From the NCBI RefSeq assembly GCF_019578655.1, contig NC_063265.1, forward strand, positions 6,048,501-6,112,500: a stretch of DNA of 64,000 bases. Direction: 5' to 3'. The notes under the pieces were generated by a model. It saw nothing but the letters and a program-made list of their open reading frames with translations, did no database searches and was not told where the DNA came from. Positions 50,121-61,370 of this stretch are shown here, in pieces (position 1 is the stretch's first letter; the number at the start of each line of letters is the position of its first letter). Made by a program: the position numbers and the translations under genes. This stretch comes from Ricinus communis. Its lineage: Eukaryota > Streptophyta > Magnoliopsida > Malpighiales > Euphorbiaceae.

Positions 50121-50327
50121 ACGGCGACGGCGACGGCGGTTCTCCCTGGTATCTGTTTTCTCCCACATCTCTGTAAGCTCGCCTTCATTTTCCTTGCTGA
50201 CCTAATTGAGAAAACTGGGATCGAGCCATTAATATCACGTTCATGAACGGTGATGGTGGCTCTCCTATCCCTTCCATCTTGCAAATCTGTGTAAGCTTGC
50301 ATTCATGTTCTTTGCTAGCCGAATCTT
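50084..50327 (+). repeat. tandem duplication of the DnaJ C-terminal codons and 3' UTR
   Basis: Copy 1 (50084-50205) covers the last 12 codons, the stop and about 85 bp of UTR. Copy 2 (50210-50327) repeats it: GAAAACTGGGATC, TTAATATCAC, TTCAT(A/G)AACGG, CTGT(G)TAAGCT. Copy 1 has extra GGCGAC units. Copy 2 is wholly in the UTR. Confidence 0.88.
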
Positions 50328-52011
50328 AGAAGGGAAATTTGTGCTTCTGATTTGGGGTTTCCATTATAACGGCTATCTATTCTAGGAGTTAATATAATTC
50401 TTTTTTTCTTATGTTTTATATTTCTCTATTCTTTTCCAGCTAGTGAGTGTTAAATTTTTGCCACAGCACCTTTGATCTACCCCCCATCCCTTGTGGTTTG
50501 AGCCTTTGAGGCGTTTCTTCCATGGCTCGTATTCATATGGAGGTTCTTGCTATGCCACAGGAAGTCTTGTAGGATTCTGAGGAAGCATTAAATGATTGTT
50601 TTCAATTACTGCTACTGCTTCTGATAGTTAAAGTAAGATCGATAGGCTAAACCTGTCTCATGTATTAATTCTTTAGGTCTTCCCAATTTTAAACTATTTT
50701 TTTGGTGGTTTATGGAAATGTTTTCGAATAAAAATGGGCTGTTTGAGGTTGAATTCCTTACTTCATGCATGCTGACGTTGGATCTAAAGATCATTAAATT
50801 AAAAATATTATGGTATATACTTGTATGTAAACTGATTTAGTAACATCTGTTCCACTGTACATTAATGTTCTTCTGAAAGGTGCATTAATCAATATTAATA
50901 CCTTCTTCCAGCAAAAATTGTTTTCTCTAAATCATTTTAGTTAAAATATATTCACACAACATCTGTTCTCAACTACACCATTGCCCCAGGTTTTAGGAAA
51001 ATGCTAACTCCAGTAATATTGTTCAAATTTTTAGATTGAAAATGTATATATAATTAAATTAAATTACTGAATAAAAATTTGAAAGTAAGTAAAAAATAAT
51101 TTATTTATTTTTAAAAAAATTATCACGGTGACATTGCTACTTTGTGCCGATACCACTTTTTTTAGGGATGTCCAACTATCGGTTCAGTTTGAGTTTCACT
51201 CATACAAAGCATAGAAAGACAAATAGTCAGTTTGATATTGTTGTAGGTTTATATATGTGTACGATTTAAACTCTTAAAAGTGTTTTTCTTTCTTTCTCTC
51301 TTTGTTTTACATAAAATAATTAAATAAATCCTTTTAATTCCAACTTAAGTTAAAAGTTGGAATTAAAATTATATTACAAGTTTATTTTAATTATAAAAAA
51401 TAAAAAATAATTCGAAATTAAACTCTATCTTTCTCAATTATTAATTTAAATTTCATGTGCGTTACATTTATTTACACTGCTTTTCGAATTTCATATATAG
51501 TTTCAGGAATTCTTTTAGATAATCTATAAATCTAAACATTTTAAAGAAAACCTTTAAAATAAAATGAAAGACAAATTAAAAAGAAACACAGAAGTTTCAA
51601 GTAGTTTATGTCGGAACGCAATAATAAGAAGAAAAGTAAATTAAAAAGAAATAAAAGGGAGTCAGACTCAGAGTGACTGGAAACAAACAAAGAGGTTAGT
51701 TTTGCCATGTACACTCCACCGATTATTAGTTAAACCCAGTAAAAGAGTGCGCGCCATTAGCAAATAACCGCAAATTCGCTCGCGTCAATATTACAACAAC
51801 GACAACACCAACACACAAACCTTTGCTCCTGCTTTCTTTTCCATGTGTATGCCTCTTCGATCCATTCTCTTCTACTATTAAAACCAAAAAAAATTAAAAT
51901 AATGTCAAATTCTCACAATTTATAAATCCTTAAAGAAAATTACCCAGTTTTTTTTTTCTTTATAAATATAATTTAAAAATAAATCCATAAAAAAGAAAAA
52001 AAAAATTGGCC
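50121..52011. other. intergenic region DnaJ / Alfin-like
   Basis: The duplicated UTR segment comes first, then ordinary downstream sequence, then an AT-rich stretch (50990-51660), then the leader of the Alfin-like gene with CA-rich and T-rich tracts (51790-52000). No gene was seen. Confidence 0.55.
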
Positions 52012-54686
52012 ATGGAAATGGCCTCTAGTCCACGTACGGTAGAAGAGATCTTCAAAGATTTTAGTGCTAGAAGAGCTGGCGTTGTTCGTGCTTTAACTCA
52101 TGGTAACCTTTTTTACCTTTTATTTTCATTTTATGATCACAATTTTTTTAATTTTTGTATCTGTCTGACCCTGTTTTTTTTTTTTTCTAATTTTAAATTC
52201 CAGATGTGGATGAATTCTATGGGCTCTGTGATCCAGGTAATTACGTTCAATGGAGTAATAACTGTAGATCGGAAATCTTGTTTTTTTTTTTGGTTCTCTT
52301 TTCTATGTTTTTTTTTTTCTTTTGAACTTAATTCTTTGTAGTCAATTTTAAAATTTGTTTGGTTCCTGAGAAACTGTGAGGAAAAGAAAAAGAAAGTAAT
52401 TTGAAATTTGAACTTCCAGGTGGACTCTTAGCTGTTGAGTTTTGTTTTGTATTAATTACAAACAAAATTTTATTTTGCAATGTTTTTGTTGATCTGTATG
52501 CAATTTGACCTGGAATGGAATTTTAAATCATTTAAAAATCAATGCATGAAAGGAATGTTTTTTATAAAAATTGGAGAAATAAGTATATAATGTTTAATTG
52601 ATTCCTTTTGGTATCTTGTGAACTGAAAGATTGAAGCTTTCAAGTTCCTCCGGTCTTTTTTTTGCGTTTTTCTCTTATGAGAATAAATGAAAAAAGGGGA
52701 AATTGTTTTGCCCGTTTTAATATCAAGTTTTACTTTGTTTTTTTTCCTTAGAAAAGGAGAACTTATGTCTATATGGACATCCAAACGAAAGCTGGGAAGT
52801 AAATCTACCAGCTGAGGAAGTTCCACCTGAGCTTCCTGAACCGGCTCTTGGAATCAATTTTGCAAGGGATGGTATGGATCGTAAAGACTGGCTTTCATTG
52901 GTTGCTGTGCATAGTGATTCCTGGTTGATTTCTGTGGCTTTCTATTTTGGTGCTCGTCTTAACAGGAATGAAAGGTACATTACTACATATTTTCAGTTGG
53001 AAGGAAAGCTTAGTGCCTTTTATTGGTATTGCAGCTGTATTTTGTGCTCATTTTTCCTTTACAGCAGTCTTCTATTTTCGTTTAACTTCTTGCATGCATA
53101 GTTAAGATGGAGGATTAGCTATTATTTAACATGAGGTAAGACAGGAGAAAATTGATCAAGTACATAATAGTTGTATCAGTTTTATAGCCAGCATTAGAAA
53201 CTTTCTTGTGGTTTTGGTTCTTCTTTTCCTTGGACTGCCAGTGTGGTAAAGAGCGCTTGGCAAACTTGTAGCGAGGTGCACAACCTGCCCTGATACTGCT
53301 ATAACAATAGGATAACTGCCCTCCATTTATGATGTAATTTATTCGTGCAAAATGATTATTTTCCAGTTTTATAGACAGCATTACACACTTCCTTGTGGTT
53401 TTGGTTCTTCTGTTAATAACAATAGAATAGCTAGCCTCCAGTTATGACGTGATTTAATCGTGCAAAGAATAATTGATAAAGCAGGACCACCAACATTTGG
53501 TTTACAAGACATATTATTAAAAAAAAAAATTTGTCCTCTTTAGTATTAATATTATCAACCACATATAAATTCAATTTCTTCTAATTGTTGTTCTTCTCAT
53601 CTTGTTTTCTTAACAATTTCCATTTGGTAGTCATTCCTCCTATTTACAGTGTAAATAGCATATGGTAAGGTTTCTCTTTTTGTGATTTGTTGTGGGTCTA
53701 AACCACGGAAATAGATTTGTTATATTGGATAACATTTTTAAGTCATTCCAACTCTTAGGCTACTGAGATAAGGTCAGGATTCAATCTGATGCAAGCGATG
53801 ACATAGAGAGTATGTGCTCGCCTAATGCCGGTTCATCGGAATTCCATATTGCTAGGCAGACAAGAACTTAATTATTTGCACGTTGAGAGATGTTTTGGTT
53901 GAAATATTATTCTATTGCTAGACACTGTTTTACTGGGACTGGCATTTCTTAATAAGAACTAAGACATTAATTAATTTTGATTGACAGGAAACGGCTCTTT
54001 AGCATGATCAATGATATGCCCACTGTCTTTGAAGTTGTAACAGAAAGGAAGGTTGTAAAAGAAAAGCCCAGTGTAGATAGTGGAAGTAAATCTAGAGGCA
54101 GCATAAAGGTTTGATTAACTACAACTCAATTCAGAACACTCACTTGTATGACTATGAGAATCAAACCTGATAACCAGCTTTTTATTCTTTATTTGACCAA
54201 CATGAAAACTTGGAAAATAAGTCTATTATACAATAAATTATTAAGTTGCATTCAGCAACTTCTTTATGCTGTTGTTATAGTGCTTCAACAGTAAGCATAA
54301 TTTTTATTGACTGAAGTGTAACAGGCCTAAGTTCAATAATTCAGATTTTTGCATGATAAGAAATTCTTGTCCTCAATCTTTCATGGATGATTGTCTTGTT
54401 TTTTTTAATCCACATATAATCCTTCTGTGTGTAGAGATCAAATGATGGTCAAGTGAAGAGCAACCCCAAGCTTACAGAAGAGGTCTACGAGGATGATGAA
54501 GATGAACATAATGAAACTCTATGTGGGAGCTGTGGTGGAAGTTACAGTGCTGATGAGTTCTGGATTGGCTGTGATATATGCGAGAGGTGGTTCCATGGGA
54601 AGTGCGTGAAGATAACACCAGCTAAGGCTGAAAGTATTAAGCAATACAAGTGCCCATCTTGCAGCATGAAGAGGAACAGACAGTAA
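52012..54686 (+). CDS. Alfin-like (AL) PHD-finger histone reader
   Basis: Five exons, 52012-52102, 52204-52236, 52752-52974, 53988-54108 and 54435-54686, give 239 residues. The Alfin domain occupies about residues 8-135 ([32 protein letters not shown]). An acidic linker leads to a C-terminal PHD finger at about 187-235 with the C4HC3 ligands CGSC, CDIC, HGKC and CPSC. In this family the PHD finger binds H3K4me3/2, and the proteins act in the nucleus with PRC1 or chromatin remodellers in seed and stress programmes. The protein resembles Arabidopsis AL1/AL2 more than AL3-AL5 (short linker, [13 protein letters not shown]). The start is ATG 52012; an upstream in-frame TTG at 52006 is not a plausible start. 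Confidence 0.95.
53177..53475. repeat. partial tandem duplication in the Alfin-like intron 3
   Basis: Copies at 53177-53363 and 53364-53475 share CAGTTTTATAG(C/A)CAGCATTA, CTTGTGGTTTTGGTTCTTCT and the CCTCCA...TTATGA block. Copy 1 carries about 75 bp (53228-53303) that copy 2 lacks. Confidence 0.8.
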
Positions 54687-55984
54687 TCTTGTTCTAGAGG
54701 CAGACAATGTAGTATTAGTAATGTCATTTCTTTTGCGATGTATGTGTTAAATACTTGTTCATAACAAATGCCTTGGAAGGTTTTAAAGTTTGTCTTCTTT
54801 CTTCCCAACTAATCTTGTGCTCAAGTGGGCTAACCTCTAAATTTATGATAAATTAATTAATACTATTCACTTCTTTTCTGGTGTTTCGTAAATCCTTTTA
54901 CCAGCAAATGGCACCATTCTTTGCATCAGCCTGCTGCCTGGGCTGTATGCTGATCTGAACTTTAGTATGGAACTTCTGCCGAGTGTTCATATCCAAATCT
55001 GGAGAATAACTTTTAACCGTATGGTGTCAAGATGGCACATGCAGGTGGGTCTTAATGGTTTGAGTTGAGTCTTTAGACAGAGGACTGATAAATGTTGGTG
55101 TTCTTCTGCACAAATTGATGATGACAGAACACTAGTTTCTTTAGAGTTTGAAATGTTGAAAGGATTCCTCTAATCCTACCTTAGCTCTTGATTTAGACTT
55201 TGATAGGTTCATTCATTGGACCCATCTCAGATTTTCCTTCTTAGTTCTGCTACTGCAATTTCTTTCAAGATCAGAAACTTCGATATTATTGAAACTAATC
55301 TTGTTTCCATGCATGATTTTACAGTTGGTCTTACTTTGTTTTGTGTCAGAAATTAACTTATAGTTTATGGTTTGATGGAGGAGAAAAAAAAAAAAAAAAA
55401 GCTTGCCCCATCTTACTACTCATCAAACACAATCCAACGTTAACTCTGAAAACAGATCTCCAACCCAAGAAACCTGCGATCTTGATTAACTTATTATTCA
55501 ATTGGATAGGATAGTCTGGCCAATTTCTTCTTCACTACTTGTAGCCCTAAGCTCAGTTTCTCGGTAAGGATTAAGAACATAAGGTTGACCCGGGTCAGAC
55601 ACGCTAAAACAAGAACACCAGAGTCAGACAGTTAAATAAAACAGTTGAAAATGAGCTGTACATCTTTCTGGAAGCATTTAAAACATAACCCTGAATTCCT
55701 ACACCAAATGAGGCGGAATTTTTCTAGTTTTCGAACTTCTTAGGACTCTGCATAAAAATAATAGCTTAGATTATCTCGACAATTAGAGACATTTTGTAGC
55801 ATAATCAGTCATTTCCTGACAAACTATATCCTAGTTCTTATCGTCACATTTATCTTTTCCTGTCCATAGCTGTGTTTGTCTCGGTCTCTTGTCCCCCTAT
55901 AATCCTCCTTACAAGGAGGTTGGGATACTTCTCAAGCATTGCTAGCTAGCCATTGATATCAGATCACATCAGCTGATTCTGAAA
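54687..55984. other. intergenic region Alfin-like / MYB-CC
   Basis: UTR, then spacer, then promoter and leader of the MYB-CC gene. A poly-A run lies at about 55384-55400 and a 7-bp dyad at 55904-55919. No gene was seen. Confidence 0.55.
55904..55919. promoter_or_regulatory. perfect dyad upstream of the MYB-CC gene
   Basis: CCTCCTT-AC-AAGGAGG is a perfect 7-bp inverted repeat 66 bp before the start codon. It could be a factor-binding dyad or a leader hairpin; unproven. Confidence 0.35.
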
Positions 55985-57321
55985 ATGGGTTCAAGTCGAA
56001 CAGATGGCTCTGGCAAAGAGCGGTTGCGTTGGACACAGGAGCTGCATGATCGGTTTGAAAGGGCTGTGAATCAGCTTGGTGGTCCTGATAGTATGTACAA
56101 GATGTTAGATTTTGATATGCATGTGCATAATTTCCGTGCATATTTATCAATTGTATGCATCATCTGTGTTAATCTTTCTTGTATACATTTTGCAGGGGCG
56201 ACTCCTAAAGGTATCCTGAAGGCTATGAGCATTCCTGGACTTACCATCTACCACGTGAAGAGCCACTTGCAGGTCTTCTTTCTCTAAATACACTTGCAAA
56301 GAATTAATCCTGAAACCAGTAAACTGTCTTCCTTTCGAAAGTGATCAGTATGCTTATTTATGTCAATTAGTTGCCATTTGAATCTTCAAGATTGTATTTT
56401 GATTTCGATTTTGGTTTTGATATTTGCATTTTCTTCTTGTCTTTTTGAACATTCCTCAGAAATACAGGATCTCAAAATTTATCCCAGAATCAAACAATAG
56501 TGAGTGTAGAATACTATCTTTTAATTCTCTCTATTTTTCCAATACCAAAGGACTTCAGTTGTAACTTTTTCTCCTTTTTTTTTCTACCTGCAGAAGGCAA
56601 GTTTGAGAAGAGAACCATATCAGAACTCCTGCCAAATTTCAGTGCTACATCGTATGTTTGTCGAATCTTGTAAATCTTCTTGCAGATTCGTGCATCCTTT
56701 TATTCATGAATTAACCCTTTTATTATGCGATCTCAAAATCTATATGCAGAGGTGCGCAACTTAATGAAGCATTAGAAATGCAGATGGAAGTACAAAGGCG
56801 ACTAAGTGATCAACTTGAGGTACGTATACTGTCAAAATTCTGCAGATACTTGGTAATAGTCTTTTTATGCAAAGGAAATACTTATTAAATATTCTTATTT
56901 CGGATGGTTCCATTGACAAAAGGTTCAAAAGAGCTTGAAGCTTAAAATTGAAGCACAAGGAAGATTCCTCGAAAGAATTGTGGATGAACATAGAAACCGA
57001 GTGGCACTCCAAAAACACAGTAAACAATTCTCTCCAACATCACTCCCTGCTCTCAGTGAGGAATCGGAATCAAACAGCAACGCCAAGGAATTGGATTCCA
57101 ATTCGGAGGGCGACAGAATTGAAATGCAATATGAAGATGATTTTCAAGCTCTCAAGAGGCTCAGGACAGAAAATGACGTTTTGCCATCTCGATACAAAAT
57201 TGAAGAAATCAATCCTGGTCCTTACAATAATCAAAATATGGGTCTTCAAGATGAAGCAAAATTCAAGTTCTCATGGACTGCTATGTCATGCTCTTCGCCT
57301 CTAGTGCCAAGCTTTTTCTGA
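55985..57321 (+). CDS. MYB-CC (PHR1-like) transcription factor
   Basis: Six exons, 55985-56090, 56196-56272, 56460-56499, 56594-56651, 56750-56819 and 56923-57321, give 249 residues. The single GARP/MYB-like domain is at about residues 12-70: RLRWTQELHDRFERAV, GGPDRATPKGIL, and SHLQKYR, which is split across an exon junction. The MYB-CC coiled coil lies at about 100-140 (MQMEVQRRLSDQLEVQ, then EAQGRFLERI). The C terminus is acidic and Ser-rich. PHR1-like proteins bind the P1BS site (GNATATNC) as dimers and act in phosphate and other nutrient responses; the exact clade is not decided here. The short N terminus places it with small PHL members. Confidence 0.93.
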
Positions 57322-57347
57322 AGAGCTTAATTAATACTGTTTTTTGA

Positions 57348-57381
<34 letters not shown>
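57348..57381. repeat. (CA)n(TA)n compound microsatellite
   Basis: About ten CA units run directly into about seven TA units, 27 bp after the MYB-CC stop codon, probably in its 3' UTR. Confidence 0.95.
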
Positions 57382-58429
57382 GTTGGACTGCAATAAAGGA
57401 ATAAAACCATATGATATATACAGAGATATTTTGGTTAATTCTTTTCATGGTCATTCAGAATCAAACTTACTAAAAAAAATTGGAAGAGCATTTTAACTAT
57501 ATTTAAATAAGAACAAGGACGTGGGTTGCATGTGATAATATATTCAGTATTCATAAATATATTAATTCTACAGTACTAATGAAATAAACTAATTACTCCA
57601 CATTTATATTGATAACATATAGAATCAACAACGAAAAATACATCATAAAAATATTATTTCGAATTTAAAACACTAATAATATATTTTGCCTTTATATTTA
57701 GTCCTTATGTATTTTATTTTTTATGAAAAAATAATAAATATATCGATATTTTTTATTTCTTATCTGTGTTAAAATATTAAAAATATGGTTTTAATTTATT
57801 TTTGTTATTTTTTGATAAAACAACTAAATTATATTTTTAAAAATTATATAATAAAAATAATATTTTTTATTAATTTTAAAATATTTATGAAAAATTACCT
57901 TCTGTTTTTTCTCCTTTTGTGTGTACGGGCTGCCCGCTTTTTAGAGAAATTTGGTAGCATTAGAAAATTTACGAAGACATATTATTGTCTCATGTAAATA
58001 CGTACAAATATAATGATTTAAATATTTATGAGGTGAATATAATTAATGGTATTGGTAGGGCTTAAGTAAATATTTGCGGAGTGAATAGGCGCAACGCTTT
58101 TCTATTGTTGGATAAAGAATTAGGGTTAATAGATAAAGCTTAATTTTAAATTTTGAAGGATTAGTAGTGTGATTATAACTATTGAATATCCTAGCAATTT
58201 GCTTGTGCTAATGCATAATTATTAATTATTTTTTAATTTAAAATATCTTATCTTGATTTAAATATATTAGTAATAAAAAATCCTTTTCTTGAAATTTGAA
58301 ATGGAATTGAGATACAGCGGCAATACCGAACCAGCTATTGAGACTAGATATTTAGAAAAAAAACTTGAAAAATTAAAAAATTAAGTCATATATGTTGTGA
58401 TACTAAATTATAATTTGAATTGATTTGAT

Positions 58430-60310
58430 TAAATAGAAGTTAAATGAACGAGAGAATATTAGAGCCTAATAAATAGATTTTGGGTTTAAATCCAAACAAT
58501 ATCAAAAAAAATAGAACTAGTCATTTAGTTGGTTGGATTTTTACTTTTATAAATCGTTTATATTTTTTATTTCTTAACAATACAAATCTCTAACATTATT
58601 CACATGTGCCAAGGTTTTTCTTCTTCTTTTTTTTATAGTCATAATCCATATTCTTAGATTTTTTATTTTTTATTTTTCTATTATTATTTCTTTTTATTTT
58701 AACACACACATATATATATTTAAAAATATAACTTTTAGAAAAATAAGCTAATTTAATATTCTATAATATCTAAAGTAAGTGATATATTATATTCATATCA
58801 ACATTTACAATGTCATAATTACTTCTCAATATAATGAAAAATAAGCTATTTTGTTACATTATGTGCAGTTAAGAATAATAGTTTTAGTAAATTTAAGAAC
58901 TTATATCTTGAATGGTAGGTTGTATTAAATGATTCCGAATTTAATTATTATCAATTTAGCTGGATTAAAAGACTATAGGCTATACGTATCTACTTGACTT
59001 TTTTATAATTATAGATTTAATGTGTATATTCTTTAGCTTACATATTCTTTAATAATGTTGTCAATGGTTCTTAATAAAATAATCAAAGAGAAACGCATAA
59101 TGACATAATTATATAATTAATTTAATTTAAATATCTAATTCTTAATTATATTAGACAATTAATTTATTTTAATAAGCTCTTTAATATTATTATTTTACTC
59201 CATTAATATTTATTATTATCACTTTACTTAATCAACGATGAATATCATAATAAATTTTTATATAAATAATTAAATTCTTATGTATTTATTATTAAAATTT
59301 TATATAATATAAATTTATAAAATATGACTAAGCGGATTCTTGTGAGAAAATTTAATTATAAATCATAGGTTATAGAATTTCATTTTCTTCAAATGAGTTG
59401 GGCCAAGCCACCAGAAGATGCTTATGTTCTGATCTAAGGGCCAGTTTTAAGCTAAAAGAAAAAAGCCTAAATTTAACTTTGCAAATAGAACAACTTTACT
59501 TCCTTATAATTTTACTCTCTTGACAAAAATGCTTTTTGTTTGAAAAAAGTAGGAGAAAAAAGCCAATGAATATTTACTTGTATTATCTATTACCAATTAT
59601 GCATAGTGTGAGATTTAAAAATAAAATTATTTCAAAAAGGTTTTCTAATATCTTCTAATAAAATATTTTTTTATAAGAGATAAAGATAAATTAACTTTTT
59701 TATTTTTCATTTAAAAGTTATTTGCTCTCTTTTGTTAATTTAGTTTGAAGAGAATTATTAATTAGTGTTTTTAGACAAGACATTCATAAAATTAAATTTA
59801 AATAATTAATTAACGGAAGAGTTAAGTGAACGAGTGCATATTAAAGCATATAATATAATTCAATTTCGATTAAGTTAATATTAAAATGACTAAAACTAGT
59901 CATTTGCAAGATTATTCCTTAGCATGTATAAATTAATTTTATCTTTTATTCTTTAGTAATACAAGAGTTTTGCATTAAATGCAGATTAATTTTTCTATTC
60001 AATTGTCATTTCAATTATTTTTCTCCTCTAAAATATGAAATTAATTTGAAACGTAGATGTATCACTGTATCAAACTACTGAAATTAGATAATCATTCATT
60101 AGAGAAAGCCTAGAAATTAAAGGACTAAATATCAATCCTAATAGAAAACTGAAAAATTAATAAATCGAGTCAATCCAGAATTTACTAATAGATTTTAACT
60201 TAATTCTAACTAATATTAAAATTACTAAAACTAACCACTTAATTTATTGATTAAATCTTTAACTTTAATAAATTATTTGAATTTCTTTTTTCTATTTGCA
60301 TGAACTCTCA
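58430..60310. repeat. three dispersed direct copies of an AT-rich repeat
   Basis: Copies at about 58430-58600, 59815-59985 and 60150-60310 share GTTAA(A/G)TGAACGAG with ATATTA (first two) and ACT(A/)AAACTA(G/A)(T/C)CA followed by a TTTTATAAAT-like stretch. Similarity fades outside these blocks. Confidence 0.5.
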
Positions 60311-60754
60311 AATACATATTGTTTTAAAGTCGTAACAACTAATTAACTTAGTCTATGATGATGAAGATCCTAAGCCAATAACTATAAAATTAAGTTTCTA
60401 CTATTCCTATCCATTTATATTTAAATATTAATTTAATGTAGTTACTAGTTTAATTTGATTAAATAAATTTAAATAAATTAATTACACAAATTATTATCGT
60501 AATTTAACATTAACCATATTTAAAATAATTTTTAATAACACAAAATTATGTATTTCATTTTCATTAAAGTCACTAAACTCTGTTAATTATTAATTTAATT
60601 ATATATAGAAAATTAGACAATTAAAAATAAAATCATTGATAAATTATTTTACCTTGAATTTATTATTTATCTATTTTGAAAATCAAGTCCTACAAATATA
60701 ATATATTGATAAAATTTATGATGTTATATAATTATTTTGAATAATTACTTTATT

Positions 60755-61370
60755 GATGTTTGGTTGATGTTAACATGATATAATTGATGTTTGATTGATT
60801 TTCAGATCTATAAAAAATTGTCTTTAATTTTTTTGAACTGTTATTTAATTTTCTTTTTTGGTATCAATTTTTTTTCTTTTTTTCTCTGATCTCTATCATT
60901 TCAGCTTTTTTTGATTAAAAAATTAATGTCATTTTAAATTTTTATTAAAATTTATTGAATTTTGCTCTATGTAAATAGTTTATTTTAAAAAAAAAAATTA
61001 TTTCGATTTAAAGTATCTTAATCGTAAGCTAAATTATTTTAGTTGATGTCTTGTTGAGTTTCAAATCTATGAAGATTTGTCTTCAATTTCTTTACTTGAA
61101 TTATTATGTACCCGTTGAATAAATTCCAAATATTAGAAATTTATTATTTTGTTAAAAAATTATATTTCTGTGTTGGAAACATTAAAGATTGAATTTCAAT
61201 TTCACATTAACAACCTCTATCTTCTTAAAAAAATAATAATACTCAAAGAAAAATCTATTAATATAAATGAAGTAAAAGTACTTGCATAAAGTAAAAAAAA
61301 AGAAATTATTAATATAGATTTTTAGTGTGGTTGATGTTTAATTGATCTTTAATATATTTCTACAATTTTT
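60755..61370. repeat. loose tandem repeat around TTGATGTTT
   Basis: Similar blocks (TTGATGTTTGATTGATTTTC, then ATCTAT, then TGTCTT(T/C)AATTT) recur near 60783, 61040 and 61325. Confidence 0.45.

Noticed and set aside
49898..50302. 134-codon minus-strand open frame over the DnaJ end
   Set aside because: It is antisense to the last DnaJ exon and to its tandem copy; the duplication explains its length.
52006..52011. TTG at 52006 as the Alfin-like start
   Set aside because: Non-ATG start is not needed: ATG 52012 follows directly and gives the usual short N terminus.
338..57321. A co-functional gene cluster (biosynthetic or defence)
   Set aside because: The eight genes belong to unrelated housekeeping, signalling and regulatory families on both strands; conserved synteny explains the grouping better.
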